Source of the DNA: Collybia mongolica
Taxonomy: Eukaryota > Basidiomycota > Agaricomycetes > Agaricales > Clitocybaceae
Assembly: GCA_013420905.1 (NCBI GenBank)
Contig: JAAXNY010000009.1
Span: 434,001-498,000, forward strand
Reading direction: 5' to 3'
DNA: 64,000 nucleotides
The notes beneath the pieces were generated by a model that saw only the letters and a program-made list of their open reading frames with translations, did no database searches and had not been told where the DNA came from. The translations under genes and the position numbers were made by a program. Numbering within the stretch: position 1 is the stretch's first letter; each line of letters begins with the position of its first letter. This document shows positions 1 through 12,586 of the stretch, one piece after another.

Positions 1-729
1 CGTTATGGATGCATGTCTGATGAACTAACCTCGATTTCAGTTTTAATTTTTTACCTTCAGTTCGACAACGAGGCGTCGGAAACATTCGTAAATATATCTG
101 TCGCTCTGCTCGAGCGGAACCTTCCCACAGGAGGCGAATTTGATCTCGCAGAGACCGACTTCTTTGACGACGAAAACATCGTGATCACCTACCGTCTTCG
201 GGGGGGCAATCGTCAGTTAAATCTGATTCATACACTCATTGCGTTCGATGTTGATAGTTATCCTGTAGAACTAGCCTACCTGGCAACTTTTGGCTACAGT
301 GATCTAGGATATCTAACATTACCAGCAGATCCAAAACTGTCAACTCGCGAAGAGCTTGTGCACGGAGTACTTGAACAATGGAACCAAGGAAACGTTGGAC
401 CTTATTTAACATCTGGTTGATGTAGTAATGCTAATGCTATCATCTTTTAGCTGCCATCCGTGCCAGTACCAATCAAGGGATGTCGCGTCCTGACACGGTT
501 CTCGTCCGGTGCGATATCATTCGCGTTGAACGGCAGAGTTGGGAGGAAGGTTGCTTGTATCCTCGACAATAACGACAATAAAGGGACAACAATGAAATCC
601 TTTGACCTGGAAGAAGGAGAAGACATTGAAGAAGACCGGGAGGTAATTTAGCATGTTCACTTTAGAAGTACACATCACTGAGCTTGCCGATGGTATGCAT
701 ATTTATTCTACCCCCAGGTTCTGACTTGA
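1..729 (+). CDS. Probable anaphase-promoting complex subunit 4, C-terminal part (5' end outside window)
   Basis: This is the 3' end of a gene that begins left of the window. A splice acceptor at about 60 opens an exon (61-417). An intron to about 475 is followed by an exon with a basic stretch (NGRVGRKVACIL, then SFDLEEGED). A last short exon probably adds VLT and a stop at 727-729; without that splice the frame stops at 651. The pattern of a DDE-containing strand (FFDDENIVITYRL) followed by an NGR-x-GR-[RK]-V-x-C-[IV]-L block and an acidic end is what I associate with the C-terminus of fungal Apc4, a scaffold subunit of the APC/C ubiquitin ligase. The assignment is from memory of the family and moderately secure. 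The WD40 N-terminal part cannot be seen here. Confidence 0.5.
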
Positions 730-1132
730 GAGTGCCAGATTTTGTGGGAATCAATGTATAACATAAATAATTTCGAAACTGGCACCCTATATCTAAATCA
801 TATATATTACCCGCCTATTTTGTGTTGCAGATCTGATACTTTTTGGATGGCACATGCAAGTGCAATTTTGTTTTATTTTCGTCCCGAGATTTTCTTCGAT
901 TCTTGTCGCTCTCGCTTGTCATACGTATATCTCCCAGTGTTTCACTTTTTTTTTTTTAAATCTAGTGTGGTGCAGTGCGTCGCTTTAGCGCAATCTCTGC
1001 AAGAACTGTCGAATGTTTTTTGGTGTGTGATGGCTTGGGGGGTTTTGTAATTGGTGCATATCGTTTCTTCATACTTTCGTTCGGGAATTTCTTTTTTTTG
1101 TCTTATTTTTTTTTGGTTATTCTATCTCCAGC

Positions 1133-4100
1133 CTAGTTTGAAATCTCGCGGCCTCGCCGGAGTGTAAGGTCTGAATGACCTCGGTCAAACAATCGTCGCA
1201 TCCATGACTTGAAGCGAGCAGCAAGCGTTGTGGGGGCTCCTTCAACCCCAGAAGAAGATCCACTTGTTAAGATAGAGTCAGGAACAGTTTGGGGCTGGAC
1301 TTCGCAGATACTTGGTGAGACCAAGATTGGAACAGAATGCGCTCTATTTCGCAGGACATGAGCGCCAAGTAAGTGCGCAGGCATAGCGGGAACAGAGGGC
1401 AGGGTGGATGTTGGCAATAGCGATCCTTCATCTTTAGGAGTGGAGGACATATGCATATGCAGCACATGGGTATCTGAGCGAGTGCGAGATATGTTCCTTT
1501 CATCACGGGGACGGCCAGAGATACGCGGAACTGGGGCAGAGAACTTGCGTCGATTGTCCGTGTAATTTGTGTCAGAGACTATAATGGGCATGACGGAGTG
1601 AGAACGGGTATGGCCGCCACGAAGCAGTTGCGTTCTTGGGACCAAAGGGATAGCTGGAGAGACAGAAGGGCCTCCCCTTCTTGTCATAACATCGTTGGGC
1701 ACTTGGGGTCTAATAGTCGAATTAGGTCGGACGATAATTTTCAGGTAGCGCGGATTCAAAAACCCCGGGGCACCATGAACAGATGATAAAAAGGCAGGGT
1801 GCCGCCTACCAATACGAAAGTTGTCAGGAATCAAATCAAACTTCACCAAGAAAGGTTTTCCTTGAACGTATCCTAGGACGCCAGCGACGGACGGTGGAAA
1901 AGTGGAGTGTTGTCGATTCATGTCGTTGGAACCCAACGGCGGGGAGGCTGACCGAGACCTTTCAACATTAGGGACATAAGCTTGTTGGCCTTCAGGGCGG
2001 CTCCGCCTTCCGGGGATGCGAATAGAGGGAGAAGACGACTTTCTAGGCCTATTCAATAGCACATTCGGGTGAACCCCGGGACACAGACGATCGTGTGGAG
2101 AGTTGTTTGAAGTAGCCCAAGGACCTCCATTAAAATTCTTCTGTGCATGATGTGGGCGACCAGTATGCTTCGTTGATAGAGGTATAGCTATAGGGGCCCT
2201 AAAACGTGTGGAAAGACCAGGAGGACCCCCTCGGTACTCCTTGCGGCCATTGGCGTTTTTAGGAGAGTGTGAGCCAGCAGTAGGATGGTGAGAGAAGGGT
2301 ATAGGCGGATGAGAGCCAGGTAAAGAGGCACGAGAGGCAGAAAGGGGAGTGCAAGAACCAGGAAAAACAGCATGAGAACCAGGGCGAGAATGAGAGGTGT
2401 AAGGAGAGCCAGCCGGGATAGGAATAACGATCCCCGGGTGAGCACGAGTTACCACAGTCGAGAGGGATCCAGAAAGGGGAGGGGGGGCAGCAGGAGGACG
2501 GGGGATAGCGGGAGAACGGGAGACGGCTGGCGAATGAGAACCGGTGCAACACATTGTGGCGTCTGGATAGACAATATCAACAACCCCAGGATTTCCACAC
2601 CCAAGTGTCGAAGAGGGAGATATTACAATCACCTGTGACGGAGGAGCGACCTTCAAAATGGGGCTTTTGATATGTTTGGAATATGTGGAGTAATTCGACT
2701 CAGAGAGGAAGCCAGAGTCCAGCAAAGCTTTCTCTCTGACAATAGAAACGGATGAATGAGAATCAGAGCATTCTTTGACCATACCTGGTAAGATCAGGGG
2801 CCGGAGAGGAGGCCTGAGTACTTTGGGCGAGAGATATACCTTCGATTTAGGGGACTTCTTCAATAGCCCCCCGAGAAAACTGCTCGCTTTCTTAAACACC
2901 TCTCGTGAGCCCTTAGGCTCTGTAACCGGTTGGAGTCGACGCTGATACGGCTTGGAGCAAGTGAACCGAAATTGTGGGAACGGGTCTGTTGTGATGTCAT
3001 ATGTAGTACCTTGAGCTATGGTGAGGGTCGTGGAGGGATTCTTGGGTGGAGGCGAGATATATGGAATCCATGGCGCCTTGAGTTGCCGATGCGCTGCCTT
3101 GTCCCAGGAGCTGTGAATATGATGTGAGGAAAAGATCAACGTGAGGGGAAGGGATTCAAGGATACCCACAATCCCTTAAAGAATGGATGTTCTTTAATGT
3201 TCCGAGGCGACAAACGATTTGAAGGACTTTTCGCTAAGAGACCTTTCAGCAGGTCTTGAGCAACAGCGGAAACATTGTCGCTCTCTAGAAATTGGAGCTC
3301 GTCCTTTATAACACTTGTGCCAATTTCGGCCTTGTTCTTGGCGTCTCCTCCGAAAGGCATCTAGTGGCGAATAATAATACTATTAGTTCAGGTTTTATTT
3401 AGAATTATTGTAAGCCACTAACCCTTGCTGTTAACATACGATAGAGCATTACCCCCATTCCCCAGTAATCTATTTCAAAAGAATACTCGTCTCCTAAATG
3501 TTGTTCAGGTGCCATGTAATAGGGCGTTCCGCAGATTTCGGACGTGGAATAGGACTCTTCAGTTAAAAAGGAGCCAGAGTCGCTGTCCGCTGTGACATCG
3601 AAACTGACATATTCTGGAGGGTTTTTCACGTCGAATGGGCTACTTGATCTCCCCGTCGGAGCACCGAACAGTTTGGAGTATCCGAAGTCTCCCAGTACAA
3701 TGTGCCCATCGGCGCGGAACATGATATTTGCTGGTTTCACATCCCGATGAATAATTTTCTGGGAGTGCAAGATTTCCAGTGCAATGAACTGAAGAGGGAA
3801 TGAACCAAGAAGAAACTTGTTAATGGCTGACAACTTACGATTTCGGCGACGTAAAACCGTGATCTGTCTTCGTCGAACGTCCTGCTCCGGATCATCTCGA
3901 AGGCCATGTCACCACCACCGAGATATTCCTTTTGGTGATTAAGTATCATAATTCTGAAAACCTGAAAGATGGTTCGGTTTCATACCGAGATAAGATAGAA
4001 ATTATTCCCGTCATGCCAGCTACTGATTAAAGGAAGAAAACATTCATGATCATCTGTCGATAGCTTGGCCTGGATACGCTGCTCTGAAATAATCCCATTG

Positions 4101-4444
4101 AAGTCGCCTTGATGTCCTTTACTGATGACTTTAAGGGCCTGCAGGCGAGATGTAAGCTTCTCTTGAACTAGGAAAACCTTGCTATGACCGCCGGCGCCGA
4201 GGAGCTTGAGAACAGTGAAGTCGCTGAGTCTTGGATCACTCGGGATGAGAGACTCAAAAGATTCGTCGGGGTCTGAGTAAACGGATCCAACGCTGACATC
4301 TAAGAAAGGAAGAACATTATTATGGTTCTGTGGTATGAAAACGTCAGCCTCATGACGATGACGACGACGAAGGTAGGGAAGGCTTACTTTAGTTATAGTG
4401 GAAAGAGAACGTACGGGAGCACCGGTGTTCTTGTTTGAAAGCAT
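1133..4444 (-). CDS. AGC-type serine/threonine protein kinase with long proline/serine-rich C-terminal tail
   Basis: A eukaryotic protein kinase domain is rebuilt from several exons. It has a glycine loop ([13 protein letters not shown]), the ATP lysine (LQALKVISK), the catalytic loop [13 protein letters not shown] ([11 protein letters not shown]) and an APE motif ([11 protein letters not shown]). Introns lie near 4328-4387, 3910-3975, 3790-3835, 3365-3410 and 3125-3170. The last joins FFKG to a [13 protein letters not shown] segment typical of AGC kinases (PKA/PKC/S6K group). About 35 residues rich in Ser, Thr and Asp sit between DFG and APE, so the activation segment is unusually long. After the domain come roughly 600 residues rich in Pro, Ser and Arg with no recognisable fold. 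An upstream in-frame ATG at 4492 would add a hydrophobic leader; I prefer 4444. The substrate is unknown. Confidence 0.85.
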
Positions 4445-5000
4445 AAAAGCGAGCGTGGAGAGCAAATATAAAGCGATTGTGTGTAAGAGCAACTGTGGAT
4501 AATATCAGGGGGTCCGGTCATTCACAACTTTATAACCTTTGCATTATAATTTGGACGGGTTTCAAATAGAGGTATATGAAAGCTGAGGCTGACGAGCAGA
4601 TATGGCCATGCCCGTTAAGATTCGAATCCATGCCTAGCCTGCTGGACAAATTATACTGGGTTAAATTTCGTGGAGCTGTTTCACTTGAAAGAACCGCGAC
4701 GCGTCGTACGACTTTGTAAATTGCAGATCGATAGTTTACTCCTATACACTGAAAGTATTTTCAAGTGATCATTTATCATGATTGATATGACAGTGAGTGA
4801 GTGAGGGCAAGTATGCATCAATGTTCTTGATCAAGTTCAAATTTATGTAAGACTCGAAGCGCTGGGTTGTGATTTACACCTGATTTGGAAAACTTAGGTA
4901 AACCGTTTCATCGTCGGGCGCCCATTGAACCTTACTCTTCATCGTTGTGTGCAGTGAGCTCAGCCCTGGTTGACCCTTCACTTCCCTTCCACTACAGGCC
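4445..5000. other. Intergenic region, divergent promoter
   Basis: No coding signal was found between the kinase (leftward) and the KNR4-like gene (rightward). It presumably holds both promoters. Confidence 0.5.
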
Positions 5001-7204
5001 ATGGGCTGGCTTCCTAATTGGTTCTCAGCCGACAAAGACCAGTTTTCAAGGAAAGGACAGGCCCTGTCCTCTACCCACGAGGCCTTTTCCCTCCCAACGT
5101 CGTCACCAACTTTCCACTCACACCCTGACGCCTTCAATCCTGAAGCTCTGCATACCCCTGACATGGACTCTACTATGAGTCCTTCGTATACATACCCGCC
5201 TCAGGGCTCGGGTGCATATGGATACGTTCCTACATCGTAAGTCACGCCTGCTGTCCCCCGTCAGGAAGCTCACTAGCCTTATTGCCTCTAAGTGCTGGTC
5301 TGAATTCTCGACCAGTATCGGCGTCTCTGCTTCCAACTCACTTCGACCCCCATCATACGCCCTTATCCCCTGGGCTTAGTTACCCTCCATTGTCAAGTAC
5401 TTGGAACCGCATACGCACTTGGCTGAGTCGTGAATACCCCGAGCTTGGAGATACACTTAATTACGGGATTCTCCCCCAAGATCTTGCACACATAGAAGTG
5501 CAATTTGGGTTTGCGCTCCCCGCCGTCATACGGGAGTCTTACTTGTGTGTTGACGGCCAAGAGGCAGAGTCTGCCGCGGGATGCTCTGAGGGATTATTCT
5601 TTGGCCTGAAATTGCTGCCTTTGGAGGATGTTCTCGAGGAATGGAAATTTTGGCGAGAAGTTGACGATGACCCCACAACGGGCGGAAGTCACCGGTTGCG
5701 TGAAGTTATGATGTCGATTCCGCCGGGATGGGTTCGCAAGGAATACTCACAACGGGGATGGATTCCACTCATCGCTGATAAAGCAGGTAACTATGTCGGC
5801 GTTGATCTCAATCCCGGAGAAAATGGATCGGTTGGTCAGGTTATTGTGTTTGGGCGTGATTTTGATACCAAAGTTGTGTTATGGAAAGGAGACAGTCCTA
5901 CAGGTTGGGCAAGATGGCTTGCTAGTTTTGTGGAGGAATTAGAGAGCGGTGAAGGCCTTGAAATAGGGACGGGGGGGGATGGAAGTGATGACAGTGAAGA
6001 CGACCTGGGTTACGAAAGCTACTTCTATGACGGCAGTGGAAGAGGCCAAGGCGACGGGGGGGGAGATACTGGTTCCGGTGGTGGTCTGCGCTACACAGGA
6101 GAGTACCGAGGCTGGAATGTATTGGAGGCATGGGCAGATCGGAGTCTAAGGAGATGGCATGAAGCGGGTGTTATCACAGACACATCTTTATTGCCAATTG
6201 ACGAGGACCAGAAGGTAGAGTCTATTGGACATCTAAATGCTTGTCTCTGAAACTCTTCGGGAGTACAGGTTACAGACACTGTTGGAATCAATGTGCTGGA
6301 TGCCACACACGAATCAAGTGCGGCTGTCGGGATCCCTGTTTTGGCAGATATAGACGAACCGATTCCTCCCCCTCCTACAACTGCCACTTCCCGTGGTGAC
6401 GACGCGACAGTCCCTGACTTGGCGCAATCTCTGGATGTCCCAATCATTGCCGTGACGAAAGTCCCCGCACCTCGCCCTGTGGACCTCCCAATGCCTCATG
6501 ACATCGAGTCATCTTCCAATCCACCTTCTTTTGACGAAGACTTGGAGTCTGGGCGGAGACAAGGAATGCGTGAGGTGTCCCATGAGCCTACCAATTTAGC
6601 TTCAACTTCGAGACGGTCAAAAGTCCAGCAACCCGTATTGCATGAAAATATCGATGCGAGCAGATCGGGTCTTGCGAAATCCAACCCTTCTTCCACTCAA
6701 ACGCCGTCACCTCTGGCTAGACCACAGACGGCAGATATCCCTGATCTGCTCGCAGATTCGGCTCCGGCCATGAATACCGAGCCTATCGACCCATCGTCAC
6801 CTATATCAACACAGCCTGACCTGACAACCTTGCAAGAACCTATAATAGACATCTCCAGTGGAGCCAAGGTTGATAATACATCGTCAGTGCCTGAGCCTGA
6901 ACCCCAGGTCGAAGAAGTAAAACCTGATACCACAGTACGACTAGTTGGCGGAGGTGGGATTACTGGCCTTGTGCAGACCGTGGAAGATGAGGAGCCTCGA
7001 ACGGACGGCGAGACTGACACCGACGCTACATCTGTCACCTCTGCGGCTTCAGAGTCCATACCCCAGACCGGTGGGAAGAAGCACAAAAAGACGAAGAGCG
7101 GCTTAGTCGGACTCAAAAAATTGGGTAACTTTGGCGTGTTGCGGAAAAGGGATTCCGGTACTAGCACGAAAGGGACATCTTCGCCATTGTCGACGACGGC
7201 TTGA
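5001..7204 (+). CDS. KNR4: KNR4/SMI1-family cell wall assembly regulator
   Basis: Three exons are supported. The first starts MGWLPNWF and ends at a GTAAGT donor near 5239. The second runs from about 5294 to 6215. The third begins after a 54-nt intron ending at 6268 and stops at 7202-7204. The central part (about residues 105-260) is a SMI1/KNR4 domain, with WNRIRTWLSREYPELGDTLN, a GWIPLIADKAGNYVGVDLNP core and a VVLWKGDSP segment. It is flanked by Pro/Ser-rich N-terminal and long acidic, disordered C-terminal regions that end in a Lys-rich stretch. In yeast, Knr4/Smi1 coordinates beta-glucan and chitin synthesis with the cell-integrity MAP kinase pathway. That role here is inferred from the family. 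A glycine-rich loop (GGGG and GDGSD runs) lies around 5970-6080. Confidence 0.85.
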
Positions 7205-7644
7205 GCATATTGGGTTTGTTGTTTCCATAATCCAGCTTCATTTCCAATACTCGTGCGAGACTAAAACTCTTCACATATTTTACATCCATGTCTGCGAACT
7301 TTGGACACAGCATCCTTCATTCCCCATCCCGCCACTCGTTTAGAATAGCTGGTTAATTGCCTCTTCCTCACTATCTTCATGCGTCATGTAAGGCCATGCA
7401 CCCTTGTCAGCTTTCTTTATACCCCTAATCACAAAAAACAATATACTGCTTTTTAACTGCAGCAGATATTCGTTTTTTTTGGGGACACAAGTTGAACTTG
7501 AAAAACGCTTTCTCTTCATGGATTGTGGTCATGTGACGACAGTTGTTTTTAGTTGCGTGGTGTTGAAATCAACTCAACGTTAGGCTTCCCTTCTCCTACT
7601 TCTCTCGACAGTGGCTTGCTCCATAACCAGGGCCTTCTGGCACC
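7205..7644. other. Intergenic region
   Basis: AT-rich spacer between two genes on the plus strand. No gene seen; it probably contains the KNR4-like 3' UTR and the aldehyde dehydrogenase promoter. Confidence 0.5.
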
Positions 7645-10057
7645 ATGAACTCTCTAACCTCCTTCATATTACACCCTCTCATTACTTTGAATGTTGGCAG
7701 TGATGATGACGACCCAGCAGGTATCGACGTGATTTACCTGCTCTCCATTTTCTTTGCCCTCGGGATCTGGCTGGTATTCCAACGGTATCAGAAGCTGCAC
7801 AACAGCCCCGTACCATTTGAAATATCTATACCCTCGGTATGCTGTTGTAAATTATCTGTGTCGAGCTTGCAGAACATTTGCCTTTTAGCCAGCCGACCCT
7901 GCTTGGGAATCAGTACCTATACGAGACCCACATCTCGAATCACATCTCGAAAGGGACGAAGTAGCACCCGCAATGTCTTTACCGGGACGACGGTACATTA
8001 CAAGCTTTGACCCTGCAACCGGTTTGCATATTGGAACCTATATCGCGGACAATGAGGATGAAATCGGAACCAAAATAATCATGTCTGCTAAGGCGCAAAA
8101 GAAATGGAAGCGGACTACTTTTACGCAACGAAGACGCGTCGTCCGAAGCTTAATGAAGTGGCTCGTCGACAACCAAGAAGTGTGTGCAAGGGTAGCATGC
8201 CGTGACTCGGGGAAGACGCGTAAGTAGCATAACGCTCGAAAACGAACGATTGGTTGAATCATTAATAGTGATTGATGCTGCCCTGGGCGAGATTCTTACC
8301 ACCTGCTCTAAGATGGAATGGCTCCTGAGTCACGGTGAAGCGGCACTCAAGCCAGAACGCCGCGCAGGTAACTTCATGATGTTTTATAAGAGATCGGAAG
8401 TACACTATGAACCGCTCGGAGTGGTCGCAGCTATTGTCTCTTGGAATTATCGTGCGTTTTGCCTGGTTTCATTTATGGCAACTTATTCTAACAATAATTT
8501 TCTGAAACCTAGCTCTCCATAATGCTTGGTCTCCTATCCTCGCCGCCATCTTTGCAGGGAACGGCATTGTGATTAAATGCTCTGAGAATGTTATATGGTC
8601 TACCACTTGGTTTGTTGGAGCTATGACCGAATGTCTTCGTGCATGTGGCCATGATCAAGAGCTCATCCAGGTTGTCTGTTGTTACCCCGAGCAAGCGCAT
8701 GCATTGACCAAGTCGCCCCTTATTAAACACATTACATTCATCGGATCCGAAGAAGTAGGACGAAAAGTATGCATTTATATACAGACTCTTTCAAATGTTT
8801 AATCTTCTTTACAGATCGCGATCGACGCTACAGAGCATTTGACACCTGTAACCTTGGAGCTTGGTGGAAAGGACCCTGCTATCGTTCTGCCTGGAACCGA
8901 CCTAGAAAAGTGGATCAGTCTTTGGATGCGCGGAATCTTGTACGTGCAAGTTACTTGGAACTCTAAAACTATTCTAAGCGTGATATGTCAGCCAAAACAT
9001 GGGTCAAAATTGTATCGGTATTGAGCGGCTAATCGTACACGCTGACCAATACGATGATCTACACGACATGCTCTCTGAACGCATCCGAAAACTCCGCGCC
9101 GGTTCCGTGCTAGCGGCTTCACCTGAGGGATATGTTTCAACAATCGATTGTGGAGCTATGATTTCAGGACATCGCTTCCGTGCGCTAGAAAGAGTGCTTC
9201 GTGATGCTGCTGAGGGGGGTGCTAACGTTGAGGGTGGTTCTCAGTACAACCACGTTTACCTCGAAAATGGATCGTACTTTACCCCAACTCTTGTTGGCCC
9301 GGTTGACGCGTCTATGGACATCGCGCAACAAGAATGTGTGTATCATTATCGTTGACCTGATGATTAACATTAATTCTATCCACAGTATTCGCGCCCATTG
9401 CGGTACTAATGCCCTACGAAACCCTTGAGGAAGCAATTGCAATCGCGAATGGTACGCGATATGGCCTTAGTGCCAGTGTCTTCGGTCCCGATCAGAAACA
9501 AGCCATCAAGGTTGCCAAACAGCTTGAGTGTGGTATGGTTTCGATCAACGACTTTGGGGTATTCTATGTGAGTTCCGAACCTACCGAAGTATTTCAATTT
9601 TACTGATTACGGTCTTAGATCAAGTATGTGTCTTATATGAAACATAGGTTCCTATGCTAAGTGATTATCTTAGCCAAGACCTTCCATTTGGTGGAGCAAA
9701 ATCCAGTGGTTATGGAAGATTTGGTATAATTCCTTTTCTTGTATACATGTGGCTAGTACTCACCCGTGAGACTCGTAGGTGGTCCGGAAGGCCTTCGCTC
9801 TCTGACTAATACCAAGGCTATTATAGTCGATAAGTGGCCGTCTTTCATCCAGACCAGCATTCCGAAAGTATTGGATTATCCCATGCGATCGTTATATCAA
9901 AGTTGGTGAGTAACCTCCAGCAGCGTTTTACCACTCGTCTTCACATGAAATGCCTATCAGGGAGTTTTCGAGCGGTCTGGTGCGCTTCCTTTACGCAAAT
10001 GGCTGGCGTTCTCGGATGCGGGGTCTTTTTGCCCTTGTGCAGGCAGCCCGGAAATAG
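7645..10057 (+). CDS. Membrane-anchored aldehyde dehydrogenase (MSC7-like)
   Basis: A full-length NAD(P)-dependent aldehyde dehydrogenase is spread over about ten exons. Residues ~25-45 form one N-terminal membrane segment (VIYLLSIFFALGIWLVF). Family motifs follow in order: PLGVVAAIVSWNYPLHN, the cofactor-site ITFIGSEEVG, the general-base Glu in VTLELGGKDPA, the catalytic Cys in NMGQNCIGIERL, and PFGGAKSSGYGRFGGPEGLR near the end. The last intron joins YQSW to EFSSGLVRF, and the stop is at 10055-10057. The layout matches yeast Msc7 and related fatty-aldehyde-type enzymes anchored in the ER; the substrate is not shown by the sequence. A five-nucleotide exon (9619-9623) is needed to join the NDFGVFY and DLPFGG segments. 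Confidence 0.88.
9619..9623 (+). other. Five-nucleotide microexon of the aldehyde dehydrogenase gene
   Basis: ATCAA lies between a GGTCTTAG acceptor and a GTATGT donor. Joined to the flanking exons it gives FYINQDLPFGG in frame, which continues the conserved ALDH motif; leaving it out breaks the frame. Confidence 0.7.
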
Positions 10058-10402
10058 ATGTGTATATGCTGGTGTTGCAGGAATAAATCTAATTGGGTTA
10101 CGCGGATTCTTGTTTTGTTTTAGTTTATCTGAGCATTGTTAATATATAAATCTACTAACATCGACTTTTGGACATTTTATGGTCGAAGCTTTACAGTGGT
10201 GATTGAGAACCGAGTCTTTGAGCAACATATCTAGGATTGTCGTGAAATTCCACATGTAGCTCGTAATGGATTACGAATCCCATTGGGAGATATATAATTG
10301 GGGGAGAAGAGTTTGCCTAAGATACAAATGTCCGTGATATGTAAGTTGTGTTTATGGGGAATATTGTTGGAATGTATATGAATCTTGATAGATTGCGTCA
10401 AC
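10058..10402. other. Convergent intergenic region
   Basis: 3'-to-3' spacer between the aldehyde dehydrogenase and DCN1. No coding feature supported. Confidence 0.5.
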
Positions 10403-12383
10403 TCATTCGGCCCCCACTTCATCATTACCGTTGGTAGTTGGACCTTTTTTCCAAATAACGAAGTCATCCAAGAGTGTGGGCCAAGCCTAAAATGAAAGAC
10501 AAGGTTACGGCGAACACCAGATTTGTGGACATAAACTGACCCCGTCTCCTTCATAATCACATAAATTAGGGTTTACTGTCTCGCAGAATTCAAGCATCTG
10601 AAAAGCAGGTTAGCACAAAGCCTCCCAAAGAATAGCTAAGATAGGTATACCATGCTCCAAAGGTCCTTGTTCGTGGCCTTGTAACTACCTTTCTCCTAAG
10701 AGATTATCGATATGAGCTATTCACAAGGCGGACTGATGAACAAACATTAATGAAACCAAGTACTTCGCTCATCAGTGGATACCGGGGTACTAGGAGAACG
10801 GACCATAGTGCTACTGCTGTCTGGGAAAAGTAAGTGCCACTTTTCTACCACATAATGGTTGTTACCCACCTCCATTTCAATATTTCTTGATTGCCTACGA
10901 TGACTTTAGCTTGTGTATTGACCAAGTTCTCATGCAATCTACTAACTCTTGTTTGGCAAGTGCGAAGCAGAACATGTACAAATCCTGGAATGCGGCCTTC
11001 GTATTTGCGCAATACGCCCAATACTTTGTCTTCTCATAAGGTTCCCTCTTCGTTGACCTCTTTTGGGGTTCGTTTCTCGAAATTAATAGGTTCTCAAGGT
11101 CTCTCACGGCCAATGCAAGCGTATACGGTGAAGATGTTCTGGGATAACGGAAAATATGGCACAGCCTCCTACGACGCACAAACAGCTAGACTCACTTTAT
11201 TAGATCTGTCCCCGATGTCCATTCGTCCTTCGTAATCTTCCCCATTTCCTTCGCACCAAGCTGCCATGCCAGGATGAGAGGAAGAGGCCCATCCAGTGGA
11301 AAGTTCGTGTCAGTGCATAGGCTTTCGAACCCTTCTGGTCCAATTACGTTGGGTTCGTCTGAGTCAGCATATTTCTTGAAGAGGGCGAGGGAACGTTGTG
11401 GGGTATAGCTTTCGCTAGTGGGTGGAGGCAAACTTTTTTGCGAGAGGGATTGTGCTGCGGGTTTGGAGGGGGGCGCCGGAGCGCCGGCTGGGGACAACAC
11501 CTAGAGCGCACCCATGAGGATAAGACAAACCTTCCATGTGGTTAACCTATATAGCTTACCTCTACCTTAGATGACTTGGGAAGTTCTGGCTCGTCATCGC
11601 TGTACACATGTTTTACGTTTTTAGAAGAAAAGCAAAATAAGGACAAAAAGCGCATGGGAGTTGCATCCAATGACTACCAAGAGCTCTTTTCGGGGCTTTG
11701 GCGCGTCGATATGTATGGACAAAAAGGAGGTTTGGTCTTGGAAGTAGGAAACTCACAGAGAGGTTGGATTAAATGCACTGCTTTCCTGAGACTGGAATCA
11801 GCCACGCGTCAATCGGAAACTATGCATGCTTACATCAGCAACTCTTTTGGGACCGCACGATGAAAAAAAATTAGATAAAGGGAAAACGATAAGAATGGGA
11901 GTGGGAGAATAGAAGGAAATAATAATGAGACCGGGAATATATAACAGTATTGATAAGACTAACTTGGTAGATGAGGTGGAAGCTTTTGCTGGAGTTTGCT
12001 TGCCCTTGCTCTTCGGGCCCGATGTGACAGTCTTCGCGGTGGTTTTGGCCTTAGCTTTTTTCGTTGGGGGAGTGGACTTGAAGGCCAAAGTAGGACATTG
12101 AATTAAGACCTAAGCCAAAAGATGAAACACGTGGAAAGCATGCACCTCACCACCCTCCTCACCACCCCCCTTCACCACCGAAGATTTAGTTGCGGCACCT
12201 GCTTTGGTAGTTATCGAGGCAGCGGGTGGCTTTCCGTTTGATTGACGAGTCGCGCTACGAGTGGCTCGCGTGGAACTCGACACCTCAGCTGGAGATGTAT
12301 CATCAGTGCGCTTACGCTTTGGGGGAGATAATAGTCAGCTCGCAAACCAGCATCAAAAGCAGGGTTCGAACCTTGGGAGGCAT
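10403..12383 (-). CDS. DCN1: DCN1-like protein, cullin neddylation E3 (potentiating neddylation domain)
   Basis: This protein promotes Nedd8 attachment to cullins by bridging Ubc12 and the cullin-Rbx1 complex. The potentiating-neddylation domain can be followed exon by exon: SLALFKKYADSDEP, IGPEGFESLCTD, LPLILAWQLGAKEMG, then YTLALAVRDLENLLI, AAFQDLYMFCFALAKQE, TAVALWSVLLVPRYPLMSEV, KGSYKATNKDLWSM, MLEFCETVNPNLCDYEGDG and finally AWPTLLDDFVIWKKG. The stop is at 10403-10405. The start (12381-12383) opens a short Lys/Ser-rich leader (MPPK, then after an intron RKRTDDTSPAEV), usual for basidiomycete Dcn1. At least eight small introns interrupt it. Two or three N-terminal exons between 11530 and 12200 are less certain. 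The GTTCGAACC palindrome near 12363 lies in the first intron and is not a tRNA. Confidence 0.9.
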
Positions 12384-12586
12384 ATTTTCCGGGGATCTGG
12401 TGAGAGAATAAGGGTTCGAGGAGGTTTAAGTATTAGAGAATGCGCGGACTGAAGCTAGAGTTGAGTCTGGACGCGACATGCCGCGTGACCTTGTGACAAA
12501 ATCCCTGCCAAGCGGGGCCGAGACGGACCGATCACATACGCTCTACCCGAAACTCTCAAAATACTCCTCTTGACCTCCCCCGAGCC

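Noticed and set aside
4885..5178. Open frame overlapping the start of the KNR4-like gene
   Set aside because: It covers the same DNA in another frame, has no domain and starts in the promoter; the frame beginning at 5001 continues into the SMI1 domain.
12361..12375. GGTTCGAACC resembling a tRNA T-arm
   Set aside because: It lies in the first intron of DCN1, and no acceptor stem, D-arm or anticodon arm can be built around it.
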